A stretch of DNA of 20,036 bases from Magnetococcales bacterium. GTDB taxonomy: Bacteria > Pseudomonadota > Magnetococcia > Magnetococcales > DC0425bin3. The notes under the pieces are model-generated. The model worked only from the letters and a program-made list of their open reading frames with translations. It was not told the origin of the DNA and did no database searches. This document shows positions 1 to 7,853 of this stretch, piece after piece. A program made the translations under genes and the position numbers. Location of the stretch: contig JADGCJ010000055.1 of the NCBI GenBank assembly GCA_015229045.1, positions 1-20,036 on the forward strand, read 5' to 3'. Every line of letters starts with the position of its first letter. Within the stretch, counting starts at the first letter, position 1.

Positions 1-8
1 AAACCCCA

Positions 9-50
9 CCAGGACTCTGTCCTGGACCTGCCAGGGAGCCAGCCCCCTGG
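9..50. repeat. Tandem GC-rich hairpins
   Basis: Two adjacent inverted repeats. The first has a 7-bp perfect stem, CCAGGAC (9-15) and GTCCTGG (19-25), around a 3-nt loop. The second pairs CCAGGG (31-36) with CCCTGG (45-50) around an 8-nt loop. No T-run follows, so this is not a classical intrinsic terminator. It may be the end of a dispersed palindromic repeat or a transcript-end structure of a gene lying before the window. Confidence 0.55.
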
Positions 51-84
51 ATCCCGATGCCAAAAAGCGATCATGGCCTCGGGT

Positions 85-111
85 GTGCCAGTTTCAAACG
101 CGATTGCCCTG
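85..111 (+). repeat. Dispersed 27-nt repeat, copy 1
   Basis: This 27-nt stretch contains TTTCAAACGCGATTGCCCTG and matches the minus strand of 6631-6657 at 24 of 27 positions by hand alignment. The shared block lies upstream of the likely start of the PhnD-like gene, so it is probably non-coding, although an open frame runs through it. Its nature is unknown; it could be a small interspersed element or an end of a degraded mobile element. Confidence 0.5.
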
Positions 112-234
112 GGCTTCACCCCCCTGCCCCTGGAATCGGACGAACGGCTGGAGTATCCTGGACAACGGTTTGAAAGTGCACCAACAACAAACGGGCTCAT
201 CCTGGACAACCTTCCAGCGACAGGGGGTACCACC

Positions 235-1224
235 ATGCCACAGGTGAAACCGGGAACATGGATCCTTCCCCGTGAAAACAGGTCATCGAGAACCTCCTGT
301 GCACGGGAATGGACCTCTCTGTCCATGCAGGGAATTGTCGGGTGGTTGACCGGATGGAGCCTCATTCTGGGTCTGGCCGTTGCCGCCCAGGCCGAGGGAA
401 CGATCCGTTTCGGAGCCATGCCCTATCTCAACTCCCTGGAGCTGGTCGAACGCTTCACCCCCGTCCTGCAGTACCTGGAAAAACGCCTGGAACAACCCAT
501 CAAAATGGAAATACCACCCAATTTTCGGATCTTGATCGATCAATTGGGTAAAAACGAGCTGGATTTTGTCTTTTTTGGACCCGTACCCTACCTGCGACTG
601 CTTGAAGAGTATGGAGCAAAACCGATTCTGGCCATGGAAGAGCTGGGTGGCAAAAGAAGCTACCACGGGGTGGTTTTTGTACGTCAGGAGAGTTCCATCC
701 AAAAACTTGCCGATCTGGCAGGAAAACGCTTCGCCTTTGGCGATCCGGACTCCACCATGAACCACAGCCTGCCCAAAATGATGCTGTTCCACGCGGGGGT
801 GCCTTTGAAAGATCTGGCGGAGTTCAAGTTTGTCGGCAACAACCAGAACGTGGTACTCTCCGTCTTGATGGGAAACCATGATGCCGCCGGCGTCAAGGAG
901 GATGTCTACGAAAAATACGCTCCCCGGGGACTGCGGGTGATTGCCCGATCACCGCCGGTGCCCAACCTGTTGTTTGTGGCGGGCAGTCATATGCCCCGGG
1001 AGTGGGTGGAGCGCATGCAGCAAGCCATGACCACCCTGCACCAGACCCCGGAAGGCATGGCCGCCTTGAAAAAGTACAATCCCGACATCACATCCCTGGT
1101 TACCGCCCAGGATGGTGACTTCTCGTCCTTGCGCGAGTTTATGAAAGAAAGTAAAATACCTGTGCAACCTGCACAGGTGTCCGTTCCTTTCCAACCCGAA
1201 ATAAATCCTCTCCACCAACCCTGA
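235..1224 (+). CDS. PhnD-like periplasmic substrate-binding protein
   Basis: A periplasmic binding protein of the phosphate/phosphite/phosphonate (PhnD, PF12974-type) family. Family features are the opening strand TIRFGAMPYLNS, the segment LDFVFFGPVPYL, and the ligand-loop segment FGDPDSTMNHSLPK. A hydrophobic signal segment ends in AVAAQA before the mature EGTIRF. The frame is open from 73, but the first part overlaps a dispersed repeat. I chose ATG 235, which is preceded by a G-run at 222-226. ATG 325, right at the hydrophobic segment, is the main alternative, but it would give a signal peptide with no positive charge. No ABC permease or ATPase gene is adjacent. Instead a histidine kinase follows 19 nt after the stop, so I infer that this protein feeds ligand information to the kinase rather than to a transporter. 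The ligand is not known. Confidence 0.85.
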   Translation: MPQVKPGTWILPRENRSSRTSCAREWTSLSMQGIVGWLTGWSLILGLAVAAQAEGTIRFGAMPYLNSLELVERFTPVLQYLEKRLEQPIKMEIPPNFRILIDQLGKNELDFVFFGPVPYLRLLEEYGAKPILAMEELGGKRSYHGVVFVRQESSIQKLADLAGKRFAFGDPDSTMNHSLPKMMLFHAGVPLKDLAEFKFVGNNQNVVLSVLMGNHDAAGVKEDVYEKYAPRGLRVIARSPPVPNLLFVAGSHMPREWVERMQQAMTTLHQTPEGMAALKKYNPDITSLVTAQDGDFSSLREFMKESKIPVQPAQVSVPFQPEINPLHQP

Positions 1225-1243
1225 TACCATAGAGTTCCTCCCG

Positions 1244-3154
1244 ATGCCTTACTGGAGACGCTATTCCGTTCTATTGGTATTCTCTCTGGTCATGGTGGCT
1301 TTCCTGCTGTTGCAAGGCGGGGTGGTGTTCGTGGAACAACGCGACAACCTGAATACGATCCACCACGAACGTCTGGAAGATGATCTCGAATTGATCGCCA
1401 CAATGGCCTACGAAGCCATCCTCAAAAATGACTTTGCAACCTTGGAAAGGGTATTGACCCGCTGGGCAGAGAGTGATCAGGACATCGTCGAATTGAAGGC
1501 CGTGGCAGCCAATGGTTTTGTGCTGGCGCACTATCGAAATTCCGTTCGGGGCGAGGTGGTCAGATTTCACGAACGGCTGGTACAACACCAGGGGGAGACC
1601 CTGATCCATATCCAGATCAGGAGCAATTTCAATCGGGCCAAGGATGACATTTTTCGGCTCAGTGTCAAACTGGGCATCCTGTCGACTCTCCTGATGGTCC
1701 TTTTGGGCGTGATCTTGTGGTGGGTGTTGTGGCTGACTGCCGTCCGTCCCCTCGAAGAGGAGATTGGCAAACGTAAGAGAGTGGAGGCACACAACGAACG
1801 CATCAGCAACATTCAGGAGGTCGTCAACGATTTGTTGCGCATCACCCTGCAACCGGCTCCACTCAATGTCCAGATGCAGAATGCCTTATGCAGGCTGCTG
1901 ACGATTCCCTGGCTGGCCATCGAGTCCAGAGGAGCCATCTTTCTCGCCAACCGTGACCAGACGCATCTGACCATGGTTGCCCAGAAAGGGATGGAGGATC
2001 ACGTCGCGCATTGTCAGGAAATCTCCTTCGGGCAATGCTTGTGCGGCCAGGCTGCAGCCCAGAAAAACGTCCTGTTTGTCAATCATCTGGACGACAGGCA
2101 CGAACGTGGTTTCGCTGTCATGCAAGATCATGGTCACTATTGCGTTCCTGTTGTCTCGTCGCACGAGGTGTTGGGGGTGATCAATCTTTATGTAGCCGCC
2201 GGACACCCCTTTTCCAGGGATGAAGAACAATTCATGCAGGCCGTCTCCAAAACCCTGGAAGGCCTGATTTTGCGCCAGAGAAGCGAAGATGCCCTGCGTC
2301 AACTCAACGAAGAGCTGGAACAACGGGTGGCCCTGCGTACCGCCGAATTGCAAACCTCGCTGGAAAATCTCGACTATACCAAAAATGAGCTGTTTCGAGC
2401 AGAAAAGATGGCCGCCCTGGGTCGCCTGGTGGCTGGTGTGTCCCATGAAATCAACACCCCGGTGGGAATCGGCTATACGGCAGCATCCTTTTTGGAAGAA
2501 CGCACCACCGAAGTGATGGCCCAATATCGTTCCAACCAGCTCCAGAAAGAGCCGTTGCGCATCTACATGGAGTCTGTGGAAGAGGCCTCCCGAGCCATCC
2601 TGACCAATCTGGGCCGGGCAGCGCAGTTGATCCGCAGCTTCAAGCAGGTGGCCGTCGATCAATCCGCATCGGATCTGCGCATGATTCAACTGAACGACTA
2701 TCTTCACGAAATCATGATCAGCCTGCGCCCCAAATTCAAGCAGGGCCAGCACAAGTTCGAGATCCACTCTCCACCCGACCTGGTGGTCAACAGCTATCCG
2801 GGGGCTTTTTTCCAGATCATCACCAACCTGGTCATGAACTCTCTTCTCCACGGTTTTGAAGCCAGGAAAGGGGGCACCATCAGCCTCGATGTCCATCCGG
2901 AGCCGAAGGATGGAAAGCAGGTGCTCATGGTCTATCGGGACAATGGCAAGGGCATCGATGAGGTTGACCAGAACAGAATTTTCGAGCCATTCTACACGAC
3001 GAAGAAGGAACAAGGGGGCAGCGGGCTGGGACTGCATATCGTTTACAATCTTGTGACACAGAGTCTGGGAGGTTCGATCGTTTGTCGCAGTCATCCGGGT
3101 GAAGGGACCGAGTTTATCATTCGTTTTCCGAGCGAGAGGGGATCCTGCCCATGA
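1244..3154 (+). CDS. Membrane sensor histidine kinase with GAF domain
   Basis: A 636-residue sensor kinase. A first membrane helix (about 8-30) and a second (about 141-165) bracket a periplasmic region of roughly 110 residues. A GAF domain (about 200-345) follows, with cysteines in HCQEISFGQCLCG (C257, C265, C267) and C300. A coiled coil (about 347-385) leads into the HisKA domain, whose H-box VSHEINTP gives phosphoacceptor H401. The ATPase domain shows an N-box (N528, N532), DNGKGI from D566, an F-box FEPFYTTK and a G2 box GGSGLGL. All catalytic boxes are intact. The last codons overlap the next gene's ATG as ATGA, so kinase and regulator are probably translationally coupled. The upstream binding protein is a likely periplasmic partner of the sensor region (inference). 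No strong ribosome-binding site is visible before ATG 1244. Confidence 0.9.
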   Translation: MPYWRRYSVLLVFSLVMVAFLLLQGGVVFVEQRDNLNTIHHERLEDDLELIATMAYEAILKNDFATLERVLTRWAESDQDIVELKAVAANGFVLAHYRNSVRGEVVRFHERLVQHQGETLIHIQIRSNFNRAKDDIFRLSVKLGILSTLLMVLLGVILWWVLWLTAVRPLEEEIGKRKRVEAHNERISNIQEVVNDLLRITLQPAPLNVQMQNALCRLLTIPWLAIESRGAIFLANRDQTHLTMVAQKGMEDHVAHCQEISFGQCLCGQAAAQKNVLFVNHLDDRHERGFAVMQDHGHYCVPVVSSHEVLGVINLYVAAGHPFSRDEEQFMQAVSKTLEGLILRQRSEDALRQLNEELEQRVALRTAELQTSLENLDYTKNELFRAEKMAALGRLVAGVSHEINTPVGIGYTAASFLEERTTEVMAQYRSNQLQKEPLRIYMESVEEASRAILTNLGRAAQLIRSFKQVAVDQSASDLRMIQLNDYLHEIMISLRPKFKQGQHKFEIHSPPDLVVNSYPGAFFQIITNLVMNSLLHGFEARKGGTISLDVHPEPKDGKQVLMVYRDNGKGIDEVDQNRIFEPFYTTKKEQGGSGLGLHIVYNLVTQSLGGSIVCRSHPGEGTEFIIRFPSERGSCP

Positions 3155-3882
3155 ATCCTGAAACGAGTTCTCATCCACCTGACGGAACTGCCGCCGCCCC
3201 CGAGGAGATCAACCCAACTGCCACCGCCCCCGAGAAGATCACCCCCTCCCGGCCGTGCCATCAACCCTCCCCGCCCGCATGGAAACTCCTCATCATCGAC
3301 GACGATGTCGATATTCATGCCATCACCAAAACCGTTTTGCGTTATATAACCTTCGAGGGCATGCCCCTTGAGTGCATCTCGGGGTATTCCGGCGCGGATG
3401 CCCGGCGCCTGATGCGGGAGCACACGGATACAGCCATCATTCTCCTGGATGTCATCATGGAGACGGATCGGGCCGGTCTGGACGTGGTACGTTATGTCCG
3501 CGAGGAGTTGAACAATCACCTGGTGCGCATCATTCTGCGCACCGGCCAGTCCGGTCAGGCCCCGGAAAAAGAGGTGGTCTCCGGGTATGACATCAACGAC
3601 TATCGGGAAAAATCCGATCTCTCATCGCGTCGCCTGGTGACCTCGATCATTCTGGGATTGCGCAGCTATCGGGATCTGCTCGCAGTCAGGAGCAGAGCCA
3701 CCTCCACGGAAAGCCTGGAAAAACAGCTGGCAGATTGCACCCAGGCCTTGCTCCTTGCCAGGCGTGACCTGCAACAGTCCCTGGCCGTTCGACGGCAGCA
3801 GACCGAACACTCCCGACACGACGAACAAGAGAGTCCGCCCAATCAGGATGGAGACGACAACGAACGGGCGACGAGACAGTGA
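3151..3882 (+). CDS. Response regulator, REC domain with C-terminal coiled coil
   Basis: A 243-residue response regulator. A Pro/Ala-rich N-terminal tail (1-45) precedes a receiver domain with acidic pocket D50-D51-D52, phosphoacceptor D100 in LLDVIMETD, T131 in ILRTGQ and K154 in YREKSD. The wording METDRAGLDVVRYVREEL, RTGQSGQAPEKEV and YDINDY strongly resembles regulators that carry REC plus DUF3369. Here the protein stops after a charged coiled-coil-like tail, and no DUF3369, HD-GYP, GGDEF or DNA-binding domain is visible. It starts inside the end of the kinase gene (ATGA overlap) with GAGAGGGG nine nucleotides upstream, so it is the kinase's cognate partner. Output is probably through protein contacts. 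Its stop lies 3 nt from the end of the convergent epimerase gene. Confidence 0.88.
   Translation: MNPETSSHPPDGTAAAPEEINPTATAPEKITPSRPCHQPSPPAWKLLIIDDDVDIHAITKTVLRYITFEGMPLECISGYSGADARRLMREHTDTAIILLDVIMETDRAGLDVVRYVREELNNHLVRIILRTGQSGQAPEKEVVSGYDINDYREKSDLSSRRLVTSIILGLRSYRDLLAVRSRATSTESLEKQLADCTQALLLARRDLQQSLAVRRQQTEHSRHDEQESPPNQDGDDNERATRQ
3186..3245 (+). repeat. 30-bp tandem repeat, two copies
   Basis: Two consecutive 30-nt units (3186-3215 and 3216-3245) begin AACTGCC and differ at three positions. They encode the in-frame peptides TAAAPEEINP and TATAPEKITP in the disordered N-terminal tail of the response regulator. A third unit is not recognisable. Confidence 0.75.
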
Positions 3883-3885
3883 AGC

Positions 3886-4947
3886 CTATTGAGCGAATAC
3901 ATCGACCAATTGCGCCTTGTGTTCAAGCAGCCATGCGTACAAATCATCGACAATCGCCTCGACCGAAAGCCTCGGACGCCATCCGGAAATCGCTTCGATG
4001 CGGGTGTTGTCGGAAACGTAATACGGAATATCGACCGCTCGTGTTGTCGGATCGGCGCCAATGTCGAGCCGGTTTCCGGTCACCGCTTCGCACATCTCTG
4101 TCAACTCCAGCAACGAAACGCAGCCGGACACCCCTCCGCCGACATTGAACGCCGTCCCTTCATAGCGCACCGGATCACGCATTTGCAGGCGCAACAGGTG
4201 GTAAAGATCGGCCACATGCAGCACATCGCGCACCTGGATGCCCCTGCCGCCAAACCCCATGTAGTTCAATGTCCCGCCAAAAAAGTGACGTGCCACCCAG
4301 AGAGCCATGAAGCCCTGGTCCACTTTGCCCATCTGCCAGGGGCCTGAGAGTACACCGCACCGATTGATGATGACCGGCATGCCGTAGGCCTCGCCATATT
4401 CGATGGCAATCTGTTCGGAACACAGCTTTGTCGCACCATACAAAGAGCGCGATCCGGCCAGATCAAACTCTTCCGCTATGCCGAGCGCCGACCAGCCACG
4501 ACCACTCTTTTTGAGGGTGAAGCGTTTCCCTTCCTCTTCGAGCGGCAGGGCGCAGAGGGAACCCACGGGGTAAACACGGCTGGTCGACAAAAAAAGAAAA
4601 CCACCGCCATGACGGCGCTGGTGTTCCAGACAGTTGACCGCCCCCATGAGATTGGTGTTGATCAGATAGCCTGGAGAGGATCCATACCCGGCATGGACAC
4701 TGGGTTCTGCCGAACACTCGATCAGCCAGTCGAACGCCCCGAGGTTTGCCAAATCTTCAGGTGTACGCACATCGCCGTGAACGAAAACAACCCCGCTGGT
4801 CCGTAGACGGGCCAGGGTGATCTCACTGCCGCGCCGTCTCAGATTGTCAAAGGCGACGACCTCACAATCCTGCTGGTCCCGCTTGAAGAAAACGGCCAGG
4901 TTTGAACCGACAAATCCGGCGCCGCCAGTAACGAGGATGCGTTTCAT
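3886..4947 (-). CDS. NAD-dependent sugar epimerase, CDP-paratose 2-epimerase-like
   Basis: A 353-residue extended short-chain dehydrogenase/reductase. The N-terminus MKRILVTGGAGFVGSNLA carries the GxxGxxG dinucleotide-binding motif. The active-site segment LSTSRVYP is followed by SLYGATK, giving the YxxxK pair. FDNLRRRG, HGDVR, KVDQGFMALWV and GIQVRDVLHVADL closely follow the CDP-paratose/CDP-tyvelose 2-epimerase type, though exact substrate cannot be read from sequence. It would make or modify a nucleotide sugar in the cytoplasm for a surface glycan. I chose ATG 4947, preceded by TGGAG at a good distance; upstream codons in the frame lack family similarity. Its ATG overlaps the stop of the upstream membrane protein gene (ATGA), implying coupled translation. 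Confidence 0.88.
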   Translation of the reverse strand: MKRILVTGGAGFVGSNLAVFFKRDQQDCEVVAFDNLRRRGSEITLARLRTSGVVFVHGDVRTPEDLANLGAFDWLIECSAEPSVHAGYGSSPGYLINTNLMGAVNCLEHQRRHGGGFLFLSTSRVYPVGSLCALPLEEEGKRFTLKKSGRGWSALGIAEEFDLAGSRSLYGATKLCSEQIAIEYGEAYGMPVIINRCGVLSGPWQMGKVDQGFMALWVARHFFGGTLNYMGFGGRGIQVRDVLHVADLYHLLRLQMRDPVRYEGTAFNVGGGVSGCVSLLELTEMCEAVTGNRLDIGADPTTRAVDIPYYVSDNTRIEAISGWRPRLSVEAIVDDLYAWLLEHKAQLVDVFAQ

Positions 4948-6494
4948 GGTGTGACTCCAGGGTACCTGCGTTCGTACAAGACGAATCTGCCGCAGTGGCG
5001 ATTCGTTCGGCGATAGAAAGTGTCGAGACGCCCCTGATCGTAGCTCTCTCCGGTCGAGGTCTCCAGCAACAGGCTGCCAAAATATCCCTCCTCGATCAAG
5101 CCGCCGACCCCTCCCCGCTCGAAGGTTCTGCCTCTCGCACGATCGCCCCAATAATGGTAGGCCAGTTGAAAGACAGGGATGGATCCACTCATCCAGGGCA
5201 GGGTGGCATACAGATGAGGGATATACAAAGGCTTCTGCAAATCGGCCATGCAGGACTTCAACAGGTCATTCTCTTTGCCATCCTCTGCCAGCGATATTCT
5301 GGCGCCTCCGGCCAGGGCCAGGGAGACCGAAGCCAAGGCCAGGAACCAACCCAGCAGCAAACCGACGGACAATGCACGGCACCTGTCCCCAACACAGCCG
5401 AGGGCGGCGACGAGAGCCAAAGCGCCATACAGGAGGGCGACAAAATGATAGTTGTCGGCTGCCCCCAACTTGGCACTGGCCGGAATCATGACCATGGCCC
5501 AGACAACCATGCCGGAGCTACCCAATATGAATGCGTCCGACGCCAAGAGCCTGGCTCGCAGGGCAGGGTTGATCAGGCAGACCGACAAGGCGGCGACCCC
5601 GACCAGAATCGGTGGTGCCTTGCGGAGGAGTTGCAGCAGATTGAACAGCGCCAGGGACGGGAATAACTCGATATGCGTATCACGAAGAAACAAAATGTTG
5701 CGGTAAGAGTCACTACCCAGTGCCAGAACGACGCCACACAGAACAGAAGCCAACCCCACCAACAAAAACAGCAGACGATACCGACCACGAACGAGCAACA
5801 ACAAACCCATGGCGCCAAAAGCAACGATATTGATCTGCTTCATCGACCAGGCGCAGAAGGCAAAAAAGGCATAAACAATGACAGCCCCGGCCTGCGTGCG
5901 TGGCCACATGGCAAAAAACGCTGCCATCGCGCAGGCTTCAAAGACCATGGCCAGGGCATCGGGCCGGGCCGTGATCCCCCAAAAACCAACAAGCGGTCCC
6001 AGAAACACCAGAACGGAAAAGGCCCACGCCAGGACCACACCCGCAGCTCCATGGGGTATTCCGTCGTCCCCCCTCACCACCTTGAACAAGGTACGAGCAA
6101 GGACGACGGTCCCAAAAATCACGCCGAACAACGTGATGAGATGCCAAACTGTAGGAAACCACAACTCCCCAAAACCCAGTATCTTCTGGGCCAGGGAACC
6201 AATCTCCCCATAAATAACGTAAAACAACCAATTAAAATAAGAGGCGGCAAAAGGAATTCTGGTTGGATCTCCGAAAACAGGTTCCCCTATATGGTATTTC
6301 CAAAGAGCATAGAGGGACTCCTCCTCACATCCGCTGGTAGCCAATTGCAATGGCACGTCGAGCGAAATGGCCCCGTTGATCCGCAACACCATGAGAATCA
6401 CGTCGAGCGCAGAGGAAGAACCGGCCAGAAGTGCCAATATCACGAAAAATCTTGTCGAGACAAATGCAGATATTGAATCTATTTTGTGTTTCAT
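4944..6494 (-). CDS. Polytopic membrane protein, GT-C glycosyltransferase-like
   Basis: A 516-residue integral membrane protein with roughly ten predicted helices by eye (for example about 16-38, 112-138, 150-170, 179-197, 240-260, 321-339, 350-368 and 373-395). The first extracytoplasmic loop has an acidic cluster, GCEEESLYALWKYHIGEP, followed by GDPTRIPFAASYFNW. A WGITARPDALA segment sits before a helix. This pattern resembles GT-C enzymes, which use polyprenyl-phosphate sugars and have acidic residues in the first large loop. The C-terminal ~110 residues are soluble and probably periplasmic. It is the first gene of a two-gene minus-strand unit with the epimerase. A likely role is adding a sugar to a lipid-linked glycan, but no catalytic residue can be assigned, and a plain membrane protein of unknown function is possible. 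Confidence 0.7.
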   Translation of the reverse strand: MKHKIDSISAFVSTRFFVILALLAGSSSALDVILMVLRINGAISLDVPLQLATSGCEEESLYALWKYHIGEPVFGDPTRIPFAASYFNWLFYVIYGEIGSLAQKILGFGELWFPTVWHLITLFGVIFGTVVLARTLFKVVRGDDGIPHGAAGVVLAWAFSVLVFLGPLVGFWGITARPDALAMVFEACAMAAFFAMWPRTQAGAVIVYAFFAFCAWSMKQINIVAFGAMGLLLLVRGRYRLLFLLVGLASVLCGVVLALGSDSYRNILFLRDTHIELFPSLALFNLLQLLRKAPPILVGVAALSVCLINPALRARLLASDAFILGSSGMVVWAMVMIPASAKLGAADNYHFVALLYGALALVAALGCVGDRCRALSVGLLLGWFLALASVSLALAGGARISLAEDGKENDLLKSCMADLQKPLYIPHLYATLPWMSGSIPVFQLAYHYWGDRARGRTFERGGVGGLIEEGYFGSLLLETSTGESYDQGRLDTFYRRTNRHCGRFVLYERRYPGVTP

Positions 6495-6851
6495 ACAGAA
6501 AATCTCTCGGTCATCAGATTTCCATCAATGTTCAAGCCCCTCCATCGGAAAAGGCCTTTCACCGCCGCTTCCGCCCGCGCCCGAGGATACCGATTGTGTC
6601 GGCAAGAAGCAACTCGATCAAACCCCGGGACAGGGCAATCGCATTTGAAATTGGCATGCTTGAAAAATCGGACCTTGAACCGCGTCTATTTTGAAACACG
6701 TCGTTTTTTTGTGATGGAGCCCGAAAACCATTCCTTGCAAAAAAACCTGGTGAAATTTGATGATAAAGATAGAATCAGCCGACGACACAGCCAACGAAGT
6801 TGCCGCGATGAATGCAAATGGGTATGACACAACCATGAAAGGAGAAGAGGC
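6495..6851. other. Divergent intergenic region between two glycan gene pairs
   Basis: 357 nt between the minus-strand GT-C-like gene and the plus-strand GT2 gene. Short open frames on both strands have no protein-like features. It holds copy 2 of the dispersed repeat (6631-6657) and A/T-rich stretches at 6684-6710 and 6735-6770, where promoters for the plus-strand pair would be expected. I found no convincing -35/-10 pair. A Shine-Dalgarno stretch (AGGAGAAGAGG) ends just before 6852. Confidence 0.6.
6631..6657 (-). repeat. Dispersed 27-nt repeat, copy 2
   Basis: Read on the minus strand, this stretch contains TTTCAAATGCGATTGCCCTG and matches 85-111 on the plus strand at 24 of 27 positions. 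It lies in the divergent intergenic region. The flanks of the two copies do not align further by eye. Confidence 0.5.
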
Positions 6852-7670
6852 ATGCCAGTCCAGGTGCAATTCATGGCGGAATGGGAAAAGTCCGGCATTC
6901 CGGGCATGCTCTCGGTTGTCGTTCCGGCGCACAACGAAGAGGGGTGTATCAGGGCCACCCTCGAAGGCCTGGTCCATGCATTGCAGCAGGCAGAAATCAA
7001 TCATGAAATCCTGGTGATCAACGACAACAGCAAAGACCTGACAGAACAAATCCTGATGGAGATGTCTCTCCGCCACCCCACCATACGTTACCTCAACAAC
7101 CCCCCTCCCAATGGGTTTGGCTTTGCCATTCGTCAGGGATTGGTCGCTTTCCGGGGGGAAGCTGTGGCCCTGTTCATGGCCGACTCTTCCGATTCACCGC
7201 AAGATCTGGTCAAATTCTACCGTAAGCTCCAGGAGGGCTACGATTGCGTCTTTGGCAACCGATTCTCTGCCGGAGGTTTGGTCGTGGACTATCCCTGGAA
7301 CAAGCTGATCCTCAATCGGTTGGGCAACATCATGATCCGTTTTCTGTTGCGCACAGGTTACAGCGATGCAACAAACGCCTTCAAGATGTACCGCCGTTCG
7401 GTAATCGCCGGCATTCAGCCCATCCTCTCCTACCAGTTCAACATTACCATCGAGCTGCCCCTGAAAGCCATCATACGCGGTTTTTCTTTTGCCGTCGTTC
7501 CAAACTCGTGGTTCAATCGCCAGGAAGGTTTGTCCAAGTTTAAAATCAGGGAAATGGGTTCCCGATATCTTTTTATCGTCTTGTATTGTTTGATCGAGAA
7601 GATCTTCATGAAGGGACAGTTCTCATCCGACACTCTCAAGCAGGGCCAGATTCAACATTGGCCACGTTAG
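6852..7670 (+). CDS. Family 2 glycosyltransferase, DPM1/GtrB-like
   Basis: A 272-residue cytoplasmic or membrane-associated GT-A fold enzyme. The N-terminal strand LSVVVPAHNEE (20-30), INDNSKD (56-62) and the metal/donor motif MADSSDSP (D111, D114) are the standard GT2 elements. GNRFSAGG and TNAFKMYRR (174-182) are typical of the polyprenol-phosphate mannose/glucose synthase branch. There is no C-terminal pair of membrane helices as in GtrB, only a short hydrophobic stretch near 238-248. It probably transfers a sugar from a nucleotide donor to a polyprenyl phosphate, supplying the GT-C-like protein encoded divergently (inference). ATG 6852 is preceded by a strong AGGAGAAGAGG ribosome-binding site. 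Confidence 0.9.
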   Translation: MPVQVQFMAEWEKSGIPGMLSVVVPAHNEEGCIRATLEGLVHALQQAEINHEILVINDNSKDLTEQILMEMSLRHPTIRYLNNPPPNGFGFAIRQGLVAFRGEAVALFMADSSDSPQDLVKFYRKLQEGYDCVFGNRFSAGGLVVDYPWNKLILNRLGNIMIRFLLRTGYSDATNAFKMYRRSVIAGIQPILSYQFNITIELPLKAIIRGFSFAVVPNSWFNRQEGLSKFKIREMGSRYLFIVLYCLIEKIFMKGQFSSDTLKQGQIQHWPR

Positions 7671-7679
7671 ATCCCTGTC

Positions 7680-7730
7680 GGGTCGGAAGAAGCCCCCTCC
7701 GACCTCCAGCCACGAGGAACACTGCGTGGC
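7680..7730. terminator. Twin hairpins after the glycosyltransferase gene
   Basis: Two inverted repeats follow the stop at 7670. The first pairs GGTCGGA (7681-7687) with TCCGACC (7698-7704). The second pairs GCCACG (7709-7714) with CGTGGC (7725-7730). Both loops are 10 nt. The second is followed by only TTT, so intrinsic termination would be weak. They could be a Rho-dependent end structure or a 3'-end stabiliser. The rest of the gap up to 7853 shows nothing I can name. Confidence 0.4.
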
Positions 7731-7853
7731 TTTCGCGGCCAATATTGGCACACAGAGCCTCCGGATATGTTTGTCCTTGACCTCGTCAACTCCCACTGCC
7801 TAGTATGCCGCAGGTTGGTCGATCATGGAGTTTATTGACGGAGCTGTTGTCCT

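Noticed and set aside
73..234. N-terminal extension of the PhnD-like protein from ATG 73
   Set aside because: There is no ribosome-binding site, the stretch contains a dispersed repeat, and a signal peptide would then be buried about 90 residues inside the protein.
1886..3178. Long minus-strand open frame (430 codons) opposite the histidine kinase
   Set aside because: It is antisense to a kinase with all catalytic motifs intact, and its translation shows no recognisable domain.
4948..5151. N-terminal extension of the epimerase from an upstream start
   Set aside because: The dinucleotide-binding strand begins exactly at MKRILVTGG (4947), and the extension overlaps the upstream gene's coding sequence without family similarity.
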